The notes under the pieces were generated by a model that had not been told where the DNA came from, made no database searches, and saw only the letters and a list, made by a program, of their open reading frames with translations. 64,000 bases of DNA from Caulobacterales bacterium (GTDB taxonomy: Bacteria; Pseudomonadota; Alphaproteobacteria; Caulobacterales; Caulobacteraceae), in contig JAEKKJ010000009.1 in NCBI GenBank assembly GCA_019510435.1, positions 124,001 through 188,000 of the forward strand. Reading direction: 5' to 3'. Made by a program: the position numbers and the translations under genes. Shown piece after piece: positions 45,645 through 55,294 of the stretch. Each line of letters opens with the position of its first letter. The stretch's first letter is position 1.

Positions 45645-46663
45645 GCCGCCGCCCGTGGCTGACAGAGGGCCGCCGCACCGGCCGCACAGCGTGCCAGGGC
45701 CGCGTCCACGATCACGCCCCCGCCCGCCGCGACAGCCCGGAGTGCGCCGGACGCCGCGGCGAGGCCGGTGACCGGGTCGGACAGCGCATCGCCCATGAAG
45801 CGCGGCTCGCCGTCCGCGGTCCAGCGCACCAAGCCGCCCGCCGCCGCGGCATCGTCGCCGAACGCCACCCGCTGCGCGCCGGGCCCGGTCCAGCCGTAGC
45901 CCGTGATGGCCACCCAGGTGAGGGCGGGGTTCTCGCCGAACACCGCCGCCACCGAGAGCCCCAGGGACGGCAGGGCGCGCGGCCGGACGCTGGTGATCAG
46001 CACGTCCGCCCCGGCGATCAGCTCGCGCAGCCGGGCCTGGCCCTCCGGCGCAGCGAGGTCGAGCGCCAACTCGGCCTTGGCGCCATTCAGCCGCTGGAAG
46101 AAGTCCGGCGTGGAGGTGCGGGTGGGATCGGGCCGCCGCTCGCTCTCCACCTTGGTCACCCTCGCCCCGGCCGCCGCCAGCACCGCGCCGCAGAGCGGGC
46201 CCGCCCAGAGCGCGGAGAGGTCCACGACCCGCAGCGGCCTTCGCGGGGCGCCCGCCGCGCCCGCCGTGATCGTGGGCGCCTCCAGCGTTTGCGCCTCGAC
46301 CTCGCCCACGCGCCCGGCCGGCAGCCCGAGCAGCGTCGCGGCCTCCACCAACGCCCCCACCGTCCGCCCCGGCGCATGCGCCGCGATCAGCGCCCAGGGT
46401 TCGCCCTCGAGGCCGCACTCCAGCCAGGCCGGGATCAGGTCGCGATCCTCCTCACGCGCGAGGTTCACGGCCATCCACCCGTCGGCGGCGCGGACCAGCC
46501 GGCATGCGCCGTTCGGCGACACCAGCCCGGGCTCGCCCAGCGGCAGCTCGCCGGCGCGGTCGGTGATCCGCAGGCTGGCGACGTCGACCGGGCGGCCGAA
46601 GGCGGCGGAGCGCGCCGCGATCTCGGCCTGCAGCCTTTCCAGCGCCGGGGCGATGGCGCTCAT
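45641..46663 (-). CDS. CaiB/BaiF (family III) CoA transferase, apparently circularly permuted
   Basis: The 340-residue protein contains family III motifs in reversed order. Residues ~57-120 match the usual C-terminal half (A-D-G-W-M-A-V-N-L-A, then L-L-G-L-P-A-G-R-V). From residue ~143 comes the usual N-terminus (P-L-R-V-V-D-L-S-A-L-W-A-G-P-L-C-G, then V-T-K-V-E-S), with the D-L-A-A-P-E-G block and the D-P-V-T-G-L-A-A region expected to carry the catalytic Asp near the end. It moves CoA between acids. The permutation may give a split or interlocked fold. It overlaps both neighbours by 4 bp. Confidence 0.78.
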   Translation of the reverse strand: MSAIAPALERLQAEIAARSAAFGRPVDVASLRITDRAGELPLGEPGLVSPNGACRLVRAADGWMAVNLAREEDRDLIPAWLECGLEGEPWALIAAHAPGRTVGALVEAATLLGLPAGRVGEVEAQTLEAPTITAGAAGAPRRPLRVVDLSALWAGPLCGAVLAAAGARVTKVESERRPDPTRTSTPDFFQRLNGAKAELALDLAAPEGQARLRELIAGADVLITSVRPRALPSLGLSVAAVFGENPALTWVAITGYGWTGPGAQRVAFGDDAAAAGGLVRWTADGEPRFMGDALSDPVTGLAAASGALRAVAAGGGVIVDAALARCAAGAAALCQPRAAA

Positions 46664-47682
46664 GGCCCCGGCCCGAGCGCATCGGCGAGGCCCCAGCTCA
46701 CCGCGGTCGCGGCGTCCACCTCGGCGCCGGAGATGGCCATCCAGGCGGCGCGGCGCCGGCCGATCCGCCGCGGGATCGTCGCCGTGCCGCCGGCTCCAGG
46801 GATCAGGCCCATGGCGACCTCGGGAAGCCGCAGCACGGTCCCGGGCGCGAGGGTCACCCGCGCCGCTGCGGCGGGGACCTCGATCCCCGCCCCGATGCCC
46901 GCCCCATGCACGCGCACCGCCAGCCGTGGCCCCAGCGCCCGCGCCAGCCGCGCCGGCGCCCGCAGCGTGCGGATCAGGTGGGCGAGGCCGGCGTCGTCGG
47001 CGCGCCCGAACTCGTCGAGGTCGCCGCCGGCGCTGAACACCGGGCCAAGGCCGCTGAGCTCCACGGGCGGCGCGTCCGGGTGCGCCAGGGCGAACTCGAA
47101 CGCCTCCACCAGGGCGTCGCGCATCCGGGCGTCGAAGGCGTTGCGCGCCTCCGCTCGGTCCAGCCGGATCACAAGGCGGCTCTCAGTCTCGGCGACCTGC
47201 ACCCGAGGCCGGCCATCGTCCGCCCGCAGGCGCGCCGGGTTCGCGGCACGCCAGCCGGCAAAGCCTTCGGAGGCCAGCAGCATCGAATAGGCCAGGGACT
47301 CCAGCACCAGGGCCTGGTCGAACGGCAAGGTCAGGCTCATGCGCAACACCTGGGCCGCAACCGCCGCGGCCGCGGGTTGCGCGTCCACCGCCGCGGCCAG
47401 GCGCGCCAGGGCGGCATCAACGCCCTCGGCGCCCACGCCCACCCAAGGTCGCGGCGCCTGGGCGTCGGCGCTGAGCAGGATGTCGAAGCGCTCCAGGTCC
47501 CCGGCGGGCCGCGCCCTGCTGCGATGAACACCCACCCGCACCGCCCCGGGCCCCACCGCCGGCGCCGTCCAGCCGGGCGCCAGCTCGGTCACCACGAGAC
47601 CCGCGCCGCCGAGATCGACGAGGTCGGCCAGCACGCCGGCCGCCGCGGCGGCCGTCCCGTTGGCTGGACGGGCCGCGGTCAC
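46660..47682 (-). CDS. Enoyl-CoA hydratase/isomerase (crotonase), apparently circularly permuted
   Basis: I start it at a GTG at 47682, four bases after the end of the preceding gene. The 340-residue protein carries, at residues ~90-150, a segment like the usual crotonase C-terminus (L-P-F-D-Q-A-L-V-L-E-S-L-A-Y-S-M-L-L-A-S-E-G). Only after that comes the usual N-terminal core: L-D-R-A-E-A-R-N-A-F-D-A, the oxyanion loop F-S-A-G-G-D-L-D-E-F and P-E-V-A-M-G-L-I-P-G-A-G-G-T. It ends where a normal crotonase would have ~80 more residues. The catalytic Glu region is present. The first ~85 residues are unassigned. Confidence 0.75.
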   Translation of the reverse strand: MTAARPANGTAAAAAGVLADLVDLGGAGLVVTELAPGWTAPAVGPGAVRVGVHRSRARPAGDLERFDILLSADAQAPRPWVGVGAEGVDAALARLAAAVDAQPAAAAVAAQVLRMSLTLPFDQALVLESLAYSMLLASEGFAGWRAANPARLRADDGRPRVQVAETESRLVIRLDRAEARNAFDARMRDALVEAFEFALAHPDAPPVELSGLGPVFSAGGDLDEFGRADDAGLAHLIRTLRAPARLARALGPRLAVRVHGAGIGAGIEVPAAAARVTLAPGTVLRLPEVAMGLIPGAGGTATIPRRIGRRRAAWMAISGAEVDAATAVSWGLADALGPGP

Positions 47683-47686
47683 GCGC

Positions 47687-48007
47687 TCAGTCCGACGCCG
47701 GCAGCTTCTTGGCCTCGGTGGCGCCGATCGGCCGGCCGTCGATGGAGAGCGAGCCGGCCCCGGCCTTGGTGCAGAGCACCTCCAGCCCGGTCTCGGGATC
47801 GGCGTAGCGCTTGCCGGCCAGGCTGCCGGCCGCGTGGTCGGCCGCGACGGCGGCGCCCTCGGCGCGCGCCTCCGCATGCGGGATCACCGGCGCGCCGCCG
47901 CATTCCAGGGTCACCGGGATCTTGGCCGGTTTCACCACCACCAGCTCGGCGTCGCACACTGCGCTGCGCCAGCGCGATCCGGGCTTCAGTTCCATGGCCT
48001 TCGACAC
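47687..48007 (-). CDS. Conserved hypothetical protein of acyl-CoA operons, 106 aa
   Basis: The protein has the pattern M-E-L-K-P-G-S-R-W-R-S-A-V-C-D-A-E-L-V-V, L-E-C-G-G-A-P-V and T-G-L-E-V-L-C-T-K-A-G-A-G-S-L. It belongs to a small family that I associate with CoA-ester degradation clusters in actinobacteria and proteobacteria; the function is unknown. The spaced Cys residues could bind a metal. It is probably the first gene of the operon running to 44253. Confidence 0.7.
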   Translation of the reverse strand: MSKAMELKPGSRWRSAVCDAELVVVKPAKIPVTLECGGAPVIPHAEARAEGAAVAADHAAGSLAGKRYADPETGLEVLCTKAGAGSLSIDGRPIGATEAKKLPASD

Positions 48008-48195
48008 TCCAATTCCTGCTCGCGCCGATTCAACGCGCCGGGACGCGGCGCGGCAAGCCCGGAAGCGGGACCTATAGCCACATGACCCAACGTCGCCCTT
48101 GCGCTGGGTTATCTTGCGCCGTGGTCGGCGGGCGATAGGCTCGCGGCCAAGACAACACCCGGCGCGCCTGACGGCGGCGCCGGCGGGAGGACGAG

Positions 48196-49404
48196 ATGGC
48201 GGATTCCGGCGGCGACCTGGCGCTCGAGGACTTTCGCGCGGAGGCGCGCGCCTGGCTGGAGGCCAATTTCCCGCCGGCCTTGAAGGACAAGGCTGGCCTG
48301 ATGGCCGCGGTCATGGACGGGCCGGAGCCGGACGGCGACCTCGGGCGCTGGAAGGCGGCCATGGGCGCCAAGGGCTGGGGCACGCCCACCTGGCCGGCGG
48401 AATACGGCGGCGGCGGCCTCTCGGGCGCGCAGGCGCGGGTGCTGCAGCAGGAGATGGCGCGCGCCGGGGCGTTCAATCCGCTCACCGCCGGCATGGGCGT
48501 GACCATGATCGGCCCCACCATCCTCGACTACGGGACGGAAGAGCAGAAGCGAACCCACATCCCGCCCATCGTGAAGGGCGAGGTGCGCTGGTGCGTGGGC
48601 TATTCCGAACCCAACGCGGGCTCGGACCTGGCCTCCCTGCAGACCCGCTGCGAGGACAAGGGCGACCACTGGCTGATCAACGGCTCCAAGATCTGGACCA
48701 GCGGCGCGCAGTATTCGCAGTGGTGCGGCGCTCTCGTGCGCACCGACCCCAAGGCCAAGAAGCACGAGGGGATCAGCTTCCTGCTGATCGACATGCGCCA
48801 GCCGGGCATCGAGACCCGGCCGATCAAGCTCATCGCCGGCGCCTCCCCGTTCTGCGAGACCTTCTTCACCGACGCCGTCGCGCCCAAGGACGCCCTGCTC
48901 GGGCAGCTCAACGTGGGCTGGACCGTCGGCAAGCGCCTCCTGCAGCACGAGCGCGCCAGCCAGACCGGCGGCGCGATGGGCCGGCCCACCCCGCTCGAGG
49001 ATATCGCCAAGGCCTATGTGGGCGTCGACGCGGCCGGCCGGATCGCCGACAAGGACCTGCGCAACCGCCTGACGCGCCACCTGATGGACGCCCGCGTGCA
49101 CGGCCAGACCCTGGCGCGCGCGGCGGCCGAGGCCAAGGGCGCGTCCGGCGCCACCAACGCGGCCTCCGTGCTGAAGAACTCGGCCACGACCGTGGCCCAG
49201 ACGCGGGCCGAGCTGATGCTCGAGATCATGGGGACGCAGGGGCTCGGCTGGGAGGGCGAGGCCTTCCGCGCCGATGAGGTCGACGCCGTGCGCAGCTGGC
49301 TGTTCGGCAAGGCGATGTCGATCTACGGCGGGTCGGCGGAGATCCAGAACAACATCATCTCCAAGCGGATCCTGGGCCTGCCGGACACCACCCAGTCCGC
49401 CTGA
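48196..49404 (+). CDS. Acyl-CoA dehydrogenase
   Basis: The 402-residue protein has the family blocks W-P-A-E-Y-G-G-G-G-L, W-C-V-G-Y-S-E-P-N-A-G-S-D-L-A-S-L (FAD-binding) and the C-terminal I-Y-G-G-S-A-E-I-Q-N-N-I-I-S-K-R-I-L-G. It oxidises acyl-CoA to enoyl-CoA with FAD and passes electrons to ETF. It is divergent from the permuted acyl-CoA operon, and the two probably serve one pathway, for example steroid or branched-chain degradation. Confidence 0.93.
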   Translation: MADSGGDLALEDFRAEARAWLEANFPPALKDKAGLMAAVMDGPEPDGDLGRWKAAMGAKGWGTPTWPAEYGGGGLSGAQARVLQQEMARAGAFNPLTAGMGVTMIGPTILDYGTEEQKRTHIPPIVKGEVRWCVGYSEPNAGSDLASLQTRCEDKGDHWLINGSKIWTSGAQYSQWCGALVRTDPKAKKHEGISFLLIDMRQPGIETRPIKLIAGASPFCETFFTDAVAPKDALLGQLNVGWTVGKRLLQHERASQTGGAMGRPTPLEDIAKAYVGVDAAGRIADKDLRNRLTRHLMDARVHGQTLARAAAEAKGASGATNAASVLKNSATTVAQTRAELMLEIMGTQGLGWEGEAFRADEVDAVRSWLFGKAMSIYGGSAEIQNNIISKRILGLPDTTQSA

Positions 49405-49514
49405 CCGCCCGCCTAAACGTCCGCCTGATCCTCGCGAAGCCTGCGTCAGGAGGCCGCACCCCTGGCGGCGGCGCTCCGTGCCGCGGCGGCCTTGAGCCGA
49501 GGTGGGGCCGCCGG

Positions 49515-49598
49515 TCAGTGGATGATGTGGAACATGAACAGCAGAATGATCACTGGAATCGGAATGCCGACCAGCCAAAGCAGGATGCCTTTACCCAT
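49515..49598 (-). CDS. Single-helix membrane peptide, 27 aa
   Basis: The ATG at 49598 has AGGAGA eight bases upstream, an excellent ribosome-binding site. The peptide starts M-G-K-G-I-L-L-W-L-V-G-I-P-I-P and continues as a hydrophobic helix ending in His and Ile. I associate very similar short membrane peptides with many alphaproteobacterial genomes; the function is unknown. Confidence 0.75.
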   Translation of the reverse strand: MGKGILLWLVGIPIPVIILLFMFHIIH

Positions 49599-50052
49599 TT
49601 GTTGAGTCTCCTGAGGTTTCCGGCGGACAGCAACGCTCGTGCTACGCCTTCGTTCCCCAGTTGCAATCGAGGGTAGTCTTCGCGCCGTCTAGATTCGCCG
49701 CGCGCGCAAGGCGCCCGGCCTGCGGCGTTACTAGCCGGCTGATTCCTCCGGCAATTTACCAATAATCAAACCGCCCCTGGGAATGTCGCTTTCGGCGGGG
49801 CCTGACCGGTGTCGCCCAGCCAACAACGGCAATCGGCGAGGTCCTCCCCAATGCGGTCGTTCAGTTCCCCTGCTGTCGAGCTCCGCGCCTCGCCTTGCGT
49901 CCACACCTCGGACGTCGCCGTGGCTGGACTTGACGCCGCCGCTCCGTTTGCGGCCGGCGGGGCGCGCGACGCGGCATCCCCTGGCCGCACCGCCCTGAAC
50001 GCCCTGCCGGCCGACCCCTCGTATTCCCCGACCGCCCGCTGACGAGATCCAG
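49599..50052. other. Intergenic region upstream of the chemotaxis operon
   Basis: I see no convincing gene here; overlapping frames lack protein character and ribosome-binding sites. It must contain the promoter of the chemotaxis operon, and an AT-richer stretch lies near 49742-49772 (ATTTACCAATAATCAAA), but I cannot assign a sigma factor motif. Confidence 0.4.
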
Positions 50053-51948
50053 ATGAACTTCCTGAACAACCTCAACATCTCCAAGAAGCTCATCGTGGGC
50101 TTCACCGTCATCGTGACGGTGGTGGCCGTCATGTGCGCGGCCGTGTTTGTCAGCGTCATGAGCATCCGCTCGGCCGTGGCGGCCAATGAGCACGTCGCGG
50201 CCGAGATCGACGCGGCCAATGCGATGCTGACTGCGCGCGTGGAACGCCAGAACGCGGTGCGCGGCCTGGTGGCCAGCGGCGACCCTTCGTTCCTCAAGGC
50301 GCTGACCCAGCACGAGAACGAGTACCAGGCGGCGATGGCCGGCTGGGAAAAGCTCGCGCCTGAAGACGCGCCGACGATCAGCGCCATCAAGGCCGCGGTC
50401 GAAGCGGTCGACGCGGACGAGAACCAGCTGATCCCGATGGCGCAGGACCCCACCAAGCAGGCCGACGCCATGTCGCAGCTGCTGACCAAGGGCCGGCTCG
50501 AGAAGGTTCGCGAGGCGCATAAGGCCTTCATCGACAAGAAGGAGGCCGAGCAGCGCAAGCATGCCGCCACGCTCGCGGGGACCCAGGCCTTCGCCATCAC
50601 TCTGCTGGCTGTCGGCAGCCTGCTCTCGGTGGTGCTGTCGATCGTGATGGGCGCCCTGCTGAGCACCGGCATCGCCAAGCCCGTCAGCGCCATGACCAAC
50701 GCCATGGCCCGGCTGGCCTCCGGCGACAACGACGTCGACGTGCCCGCCGTGGGCCGCAAGGACGAGGTGGGCCGCATGGCCGCCGCCGTCCAGACCTTCA
50801 AGGAAGCGGCGATCGAGAACAAGCGCCTGTCCGAGGAGCGCGCCGAGCAGCGCCGCCAGGCCGAGGAATCGCGCCAGCAGACCGACGCCGAGCGCAACGC
50901 CAATGCGGCCGAGCAGGCCAAGGTCGTCGACGGCCTGGCCCAGGGCCTGGAGCGCCTGGCTGGCGGCGTCATGACCTTCCGCCTGACCGACGCCTTCCCG
51001 CCCGCCTACGAGAAGCTGCGCAACGACTTCAATGCCGCCATGGAGCAGATGCAGTCGACGCTGCGCGAGGTGGCCGCCAACGCCACCGGCGTCCGCTCGG
51101 GCGCCAGCGAGATCAGCCAGGCCTCCGACGACCTGTCGCGCCGCACCGAACAGCAGGCCGCCAGCCTGGAAGAGACCGCTGCGGCCCTCGACCAGATCAC
51201 CGCCACCGTGCGCAAGACCGCCGAGGGCGCGGGCCATGCCCGTGACTCGGTCGGCGCCGCGCGCACCGATGCCGAACGCTCGGGCAATGTCGTCCGCGAC
51301 GCCGTCTCGGCCATGAGCGAGATCGAGGGCTCGGCCCAGCAGATCAGCCAGATCATCGGCGTGATCGACGAGATCGCCTTCCAGACCAACCTGCTGGCCC
51401 TGAACGCCGGCGTGGAAGCGGCCCGCGCCGGCGACGCCGGCAAGGGCTTTGCGGTGGTCGCCTCCGAAGTGCGGGCCCTAGCCCAGCGCTCGGCCGAAGC
51501 GGCCAAGGAGATCAAGGCCCTGATCTCCGCCTCCAGCCAGCAGGTCGAGCGCGGCGTCAACCTGGTCGGCGAGACCGGCAAGGTGCTGCAGCGCATCCTG
51601 ACCCAGGTCACCGACATCAACGCCGTGGTGACCGAGATCGCCGCCTCCGCCCAGGAACAGGCGACCGGCCTGCAGCAGGTGAACACCGCCATCAACCAGA
51701 TGGACCAGGTGACCCAGCAGAACGCCGCCATGGTCGAAGAGGCCACCGCCGCCAGCCACTCGCTGGTCACCGAAAGCGAGGCCCTGGCCCGCCTGATCGC
51801 CCGCTTCCAGTTGGGTGCGGGCTCCCCGGCCGCCGCCGCCGCGCCCGCCCGCCGGCCGCAGCACACCGCCACGGCGATGAAGACCGTGGGCCGCGGCGGC
51901 GCCGCGCCCAAGGTCGAGGCCGACGAAGACGCGTGGGACGAGTTCTGA
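50053..51948 (+). CDS. mcpA: Methyl-accepting chemotaxis protein
   Basis: The 631-residue receptor has an N-terminal transmembrane helix, a ~170-residue periplasmic domain rich in helix, a second helix (residues ~182-206), HAMP (V-S-A-M-T-N-A-M-A-R-L-A-S-G-D), and a long signalling coiled coil with the hairpin tip I-D-E-I-A-F-Q-T-N-L-L-A-L-N-A-G-V-E-A-A-R-A-G. The last residues A-W-D-E-F fit the x-W-x-x-F tether used by CheR/CheB. It heads the chemotaxis operon, as mcpA does in Caulobacter. Confidence 0.93.
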   Translation: MNFLNNLNISKKLIVGFTVIVTVVAVMCAAVFVSVMSIRSAVAANEHVAAEIDAANAMLTARVERQNAVRGLVASGDPSFLKALTQHENEYQAAMAGWEKLAPEDAPTISAIKAAVEAVDADENQLIPMAQDPTKQADAMSQLLTKGRLEKVREAHKAFIDKKEAEQRKHAATLAGTQAFAITLLAVGSLLSVVLSIVMGALLSTGIAKPVSAMTNAMARLASGDNDVDVPAVGRKDEVGRMAAAVQTFKEAAIENKRLSEERAEQRRQAEESRQQTDAERNANAAEQAKVVDGLAQGLERLAGGVMTFRLTDAFPPAYEKLRNDFNAAMEQMQSTLREVAANATGVRSGASEISQASDDLSRRTEQQAASLEETAAALDQITATVRKTAEGAGHARDSVGAARTDAERSGNVVRDAVSAMSEIEGSAQQISQIIGVIDEIAFQTNLLALNAGVEAARAGDAGKGFAVVASEVRALAQRSAEAAKEIKALISASSQQVERGVNLVGETGKVLQRILTQVTDINAVVTEIAASAQEQATGLQQVNTAINQMDQVTQQNAAMVEEATAASHSLVTESEALARLIARFQLGAGSPAAAAAPARRPQHTATAMKTVGRGGAAPKVEADEDAWDEF

Positions 51949-51950
51949 GC

Positions 51951-52250
51951 ATGACCGAACCCAAGACCATCGCCCTGGCCGACAGCCTGGACATGACCGC
52001 AGCCGGTCCGCTGCACCGTGAACTCCTCGAGGTTCGCGGTCAGGCCGTGACCCTGGACGGCGCCGCCGTGCGCCGCCTGGGCGGCCAGTGCCTGCAGGTG
52101 CTGCTGGCGGCCGAGACGGCCTGGGCCGCCGACGGCCAGGCCTTCGAGATCGTCAATCCGTCACCCGAATTCGCCGACGGCCTCGCCCTCCTGGGCGCGG
52201 GCCACCTTGCCCCGCCCGGCTTCGCCGCCGCCCCCTTTGTCCAGGACTGA
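51951..52250 (+). CDS. cheX: STAS-domain chemotaxis protein CheX
   Basis: The ~99-residue protein starts T-E-P-K-T-I-A-L-A-D-S-L-D-M-T and has the STAS/anti-sigma antagonist pattern (L-H-R-E-L-L-E-V-R-G-Q-A-V-T-L-D-G-A-A-V). Its place between mcpA and cheY matches the gene called cheX in Caulobacter cluster I. It is not the CheX/CheC-type phosphatase of other bacteria. The function is unclear. Confidence 0.75.
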   Translation: MTEPKTIALADSLDMTAAGPLHRELLEVRGQAVTLDGAAVRRLGGQCLQVLLAAETAWAADGQAFEIVNPSPEFADGLALLGAGHLAPPGFAAAPFVQD

Positions 52251-52254
52251 ACCC

Positions 52255-52620
52255 ATGAGCATGACTGTCCTTACCGTCGATGACTCCCGGACCATGCGCG
52301 AGATGCTGCGCCTGGCCCTTGCCGACGCGGGCTTCCGCGTCGTCCAGGCCGAAGACGGCATCCACGGCCTCGAGGTCCTTCAGGCCGAGGCGCCGCAGGT
52401 GATCGTCACCGACATCAACATGCCCCGCATGGACGGCTTCGGCTTCATCGAGGAGGTGCGCGGCGATCCGAAGCACCGCGCGATCCCGATCCTGGTGCTG
52501 ACCACCGAGAGCGACGCGGAGAAGAAGAACCGCGCCCGCATGGCCGGCGCGACCGGCTGGATCGTCAAGCCCTTCAATCCCGTGAAGCTGGTGGACGCTA
52601 TCCGCCGCGTCGCCGCTTAA
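52255..52620 (+). CDS. cheY: Chemotaxis response regulator CheY (first)
   Basis: This is a ~121-residue single receiver domain. The acidic pair is in V-D-D-S-R-T-M, the phosphoacceptor Asp is D53 in V-T-D-I-N-M-P, and the switch residues are in L-T-T-E-S-D and V-K-P-F-N. It corresponds to CheYI of Caulobacter and is the likely motor-switch effector. The ATG at 52261 is an alternative start. Confidence 0.92.
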   Translation: MSMTVLTVDDSRTMREMLRLALADAGFRVVQAEDGIHGLEVLQAEAPQVIVTDINMPRMDGFGFIEEVRGDPKHRAIPILVLTTESDAEKKNRARMAGATGWIVKPFNPVKLVDAIRRVAA

Positions 52621-52649
52621 GCTTCTGAATTCGTAGGGGGACCGCGTCC

Positions 52650-54815
52650 GTGGATCCATTGGCCGCCATCCGGGAGACCTTCTTCCAGGAGTGCGAGGAA
52701 CAGCTCGCCGAACTCGAGTCGGGTCTGCTCGCCATGGAGGGCGGGGACCGCGATCCCGAGACGATCAACGCCGTCTTCCGCGCCGTGCACTCCATCAAGG
52801 GCGGCGCCGGGGCCTTCAGCCTCGAGGCGCTGATCCGGTTCGCGCACGTCTTCGAGACGGCGCTGGACGAGATGCGCTCGGGCCGCCTGGCGGTCACCGC
52901 CGACGTGCTGAAGACGATGCTGCGGGCCGCCGACGTGCTGGCCGACCTGGTGCGCGCGGCGCACGACGGCGCCCAGGGCGATGACCCGCGGGCCGCGGCC
53001 CTGGCCGACGAGCTGAAGGCCATGAGCGGCGCGGCCGGCGAGGACGACGGCGGCGAGGAGGACTGGGGGGACTTCGAGTTCAAGCCGCAGCTGGTGGCCT
53101 TCGAGGCTGCGCCCGCCCCCACCGGCTTCCTCGTGCGCTTCAAGCCGCGCCACGACCTCTACGCCAAGGCCAACGAAGCGGCCCTGCTGCTGCGCGAACT
53201 GTCGCGTCTGGGCGACGCCCAGGTCGAACTCGACACCGAGGACCTGCCGCCGCTGGGCGAGCTGGACCCGGAAGCGGCCTACCTGGCCTGGACCGTCACG
53301 CTCAACGGCGACACCGACGAGACCACCATCCGCGAGGTCTTCGAGTTCGTCGACGGCGATTGCGAGCTGGAGGTGACGCCGATCGGCGGCGCGCCCGCCG
53401 ACCCGCCCGCCCCCGATTTCGACCTTTCCGCCCTGCTGGCCCGCGTCTCCGACGGCGCGGCGGATGACGCCCCCGCGGGCGACTTCGGCGCACCGGCCGC
53501 GGACGGCCCCGCCGCCGAGGCGCCCCTCGCGGACGCTTCGGTCGTCGAGCTGCCGCTCGCCGCCAACCGCCCCGCGCCCGAACCCGCCGCCGAGACCCAG
53601 GGCCTGGGCGGCCACCGCAAGAGCGAGGCCGGCGCCACGATCCGCGTGGACCTCGAGCGCGTCGACCGCCTGATCGACCTGGTTGGCGAGCTGGTGATCA
53701 ACCAGGCCGTGCTGGCCCAGCGCGTGATGGAGGCGGGCCTGGCCCGCGCCTCGGCGGTGGCCATGGGCCTGGACGAGCTGGAGCAGCTGACCCGGGAAAT
53801 CCAGGACAGCGTGATGGCCATCCGCGCCCAGCCGGTGAAGTCGGTGTTCCAGCGGATGCCGCGCCTGGTGCGCGAAGTGGCCGCCATGACCGGCAAGCCC
53901 GTGCGCCTGGTCACCGAGGGCGAAGGCACCGAGGTCGACAAGACCGTCATCGAACGGCTGGCCGACCCCCTCACCCACATGATCCGCAACGCCATCGACC
54001 ACGGGCTGGAAAGCCCGGAGAAGCGGGCGGCGGCGGGCAAGCCGGCCGAGGGCGTGGTGCGCCTGGCCGCGATGCATCGCTCGGGCCGGATCGTCATCGA
54101 GGTTTCCGACGACGGCGGCGGCATCAACCGCGAGCGGGTCAAGTCGATCGCCGTCGAGCGCGGCCTGATCTCGGCCGAAGCCCAGCTGTCGGACGAGGAG
54201 ATCGACAACCTGATCTTCATGGCCGGCTTCTCCACCGCCAGCGAGGTCAGCGACATCTCCGGCCGCGGCGTCGGCATGGACGTGGTCCGCCGGTCGATCC
54301 AGGCCCTGGGCGGCCGCATCACCATCAACTCCAAGCCCGGCAAGGGCTCGACCTTCACCATGAGCCTGCCGCTGACCCTGGCGGTGCTAGACGGCATGGT
54401 GGTCTCGGTCGAGGGCCAGACCCTGGTGGCGCCGATCACGGCGATCATCGAGACGCTGCAGCCCAAGGCCGAGGACGTGCACAGCCTGGGCGGCCACGCC
54501 CGGGTGATCTCCATCCGCGGCGGGTTCGTGCCGCTGATCGACGTGGGCATGGCCCTGGGCTACCGGCCCGAGCCCCTGTCCGCCACCAGCGGCGTGGCGC
54601 TGCTGATCGAAGGCGAAGGCGGGGCCCGCGCGGCGCTCCTGGTCGACGCCATCCAGGGCCAGCGCCAGGTCGTCATCAAGTCCCTCGAGGCCAACTACCG
54701 CCAGGTGCCCGGCGTCGCCGCCGCGACCATCCTGGGCGACGGCCGCGTGGCCCTCATCCTCGACATCGACACCATCGTTGCGGTCTCCCGCGGCGAACTG
54801 CGCAAGGCAGGTTGA
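52650..54815 (+). CDS. cheA: Chemotaxis histidine kinase CheA
   Basis: The start is a GTG at 52650 after GGGGGACC. The 721-residue kinase has an Hpt domain with His47 in A-V-H-S-I-K-G-G, a variable region rich in Ala/Pro/Asp, a dimerisation domain ([11 protein letters not shown]), the catalytic domain ([21 protein letters not shown]) and a C-terminal CheW-like domain. It phosphorylates the CheY proteins and CheB in response to receptor signals. Confidence 0.96.
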   Translation: MDPLAAIRETFFQECEEQLAELESGLLAMEGGDRDPETINAVFRAVHSIKGGAGAFSLEALIRFAHVFETALDEMRSGRLAVTADVLKTMLRAADVLADLVRAAHDGAQGDDPRAAALADELKAMSGAAGEDDGGEEDWGDFEFKPQLVAFEAAPAPTGFLVRFKPRHDLYAKANEAALLLRELSRLGDAQVELDTEDLPPLGELDPEAAYLAWTVTLNGDTDETTIREVFEFVDGDCELEVTPIGGAPADPPAPDFDLSALLARVSDGAADDAPAGDFGAPAADGPAAEAPLADASVVELPLAANRPAPEPAAETQGLGGHRKSEAGATIRVDLERVDRLIDLVGELVINQAVLAQRVMEAGLARASAVAMGLDELEQLTREIQDSVMAIRAQPVKSVFQRMPRLVREVAAMTGKPVRLVTEGEGTEVDKTVIERLADPLTHMIRNAIDHGLESPEKRAAAGKPAEGVVRLAAMHRSGRIVIEVSDDGGGINRERVKSIAVERGLISAEAQLSDEEIDNLIFMAGFSTASEVSDISGRGVGMDVVRRSIQALGGRITINSKPGKGSTFTMSLPLTLAVLDGMVVSVEGQTLVAPITAIIETLQPKAEDVHSLGGHARVISIRGGFVPLIDVGMALGYRPEPLSATSGVALLIEGEGGARAALLVDAIQGQRQVVIKSLEANYRQVPGVAAATILGDGRVALILDIDTIVAVSRGELRKAG

Positions 54816-54817
54816 AC

Positions 54818-55294
54818 ATGAGCCAGACCCCAAACCCCTCAGGACATGTGGGCGCCGGCATGCGTGAGCTGATCTCCTTCCGGATCGGCGCGCAGGAGTT
54901 CTGCGTCGACATCATGGCCATCCGCGAGATCCGCGGCTGGACGGCCGCCACGGCGCTTCCGCAGTCGCCCTCCTTCGTGAAGGGCGTGATCAACCTGCGC
55001 GGCGCGGTGCTGCCGATCGTCGACCTGGCCTCGCGGCTGGGCTTCGAGAGCACCCAGGCCAACGACCGCAACGTCATCATCGTCGCCCAGATCGGCGAAC
55101 AGGTGGTGGGCCTGCTGGTCGACGCGGTCAGCGACATCCTCACGGTCACCGACGACGTGATCCAGCCGACGCCGGACGTGGCCTCGGAGACCGCCAAGAC
55201 CTTCGTCCGCGGCCTGATCGCCATGGACGGCCGCATGATCAGCCTGATCGGCCTGGACCGGGTGCTGCCCGACATGGAGCTGGAAGCCGCCTGA
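54818..55294 (+). CDS. cheW: Chemotaxis coupling protein CheW
   Basis: The 158-residue protein has the CheW fold pattern: [40 protein letters not shown] and [10 protein letters not shown]. It links receptors and CheA into arrays. Its start lies 2 bp after the cheA stop, and its stop region overlaps the cheR start. Confidence 0.95.
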   Translation: MSQTPNPSGHVGAGMRELISFRIGAQEFCVDIMAIREIRGWTAATALPQSPSFVKGVINLRGAVLPIVDLASRLGFESTQANDRNVIIVAQIGEQVVGLLVDAVSDILTVTDDVIQPTPDVASETAKTFVRGLIAMDGRMISLIGLDRVLPDMELEAA

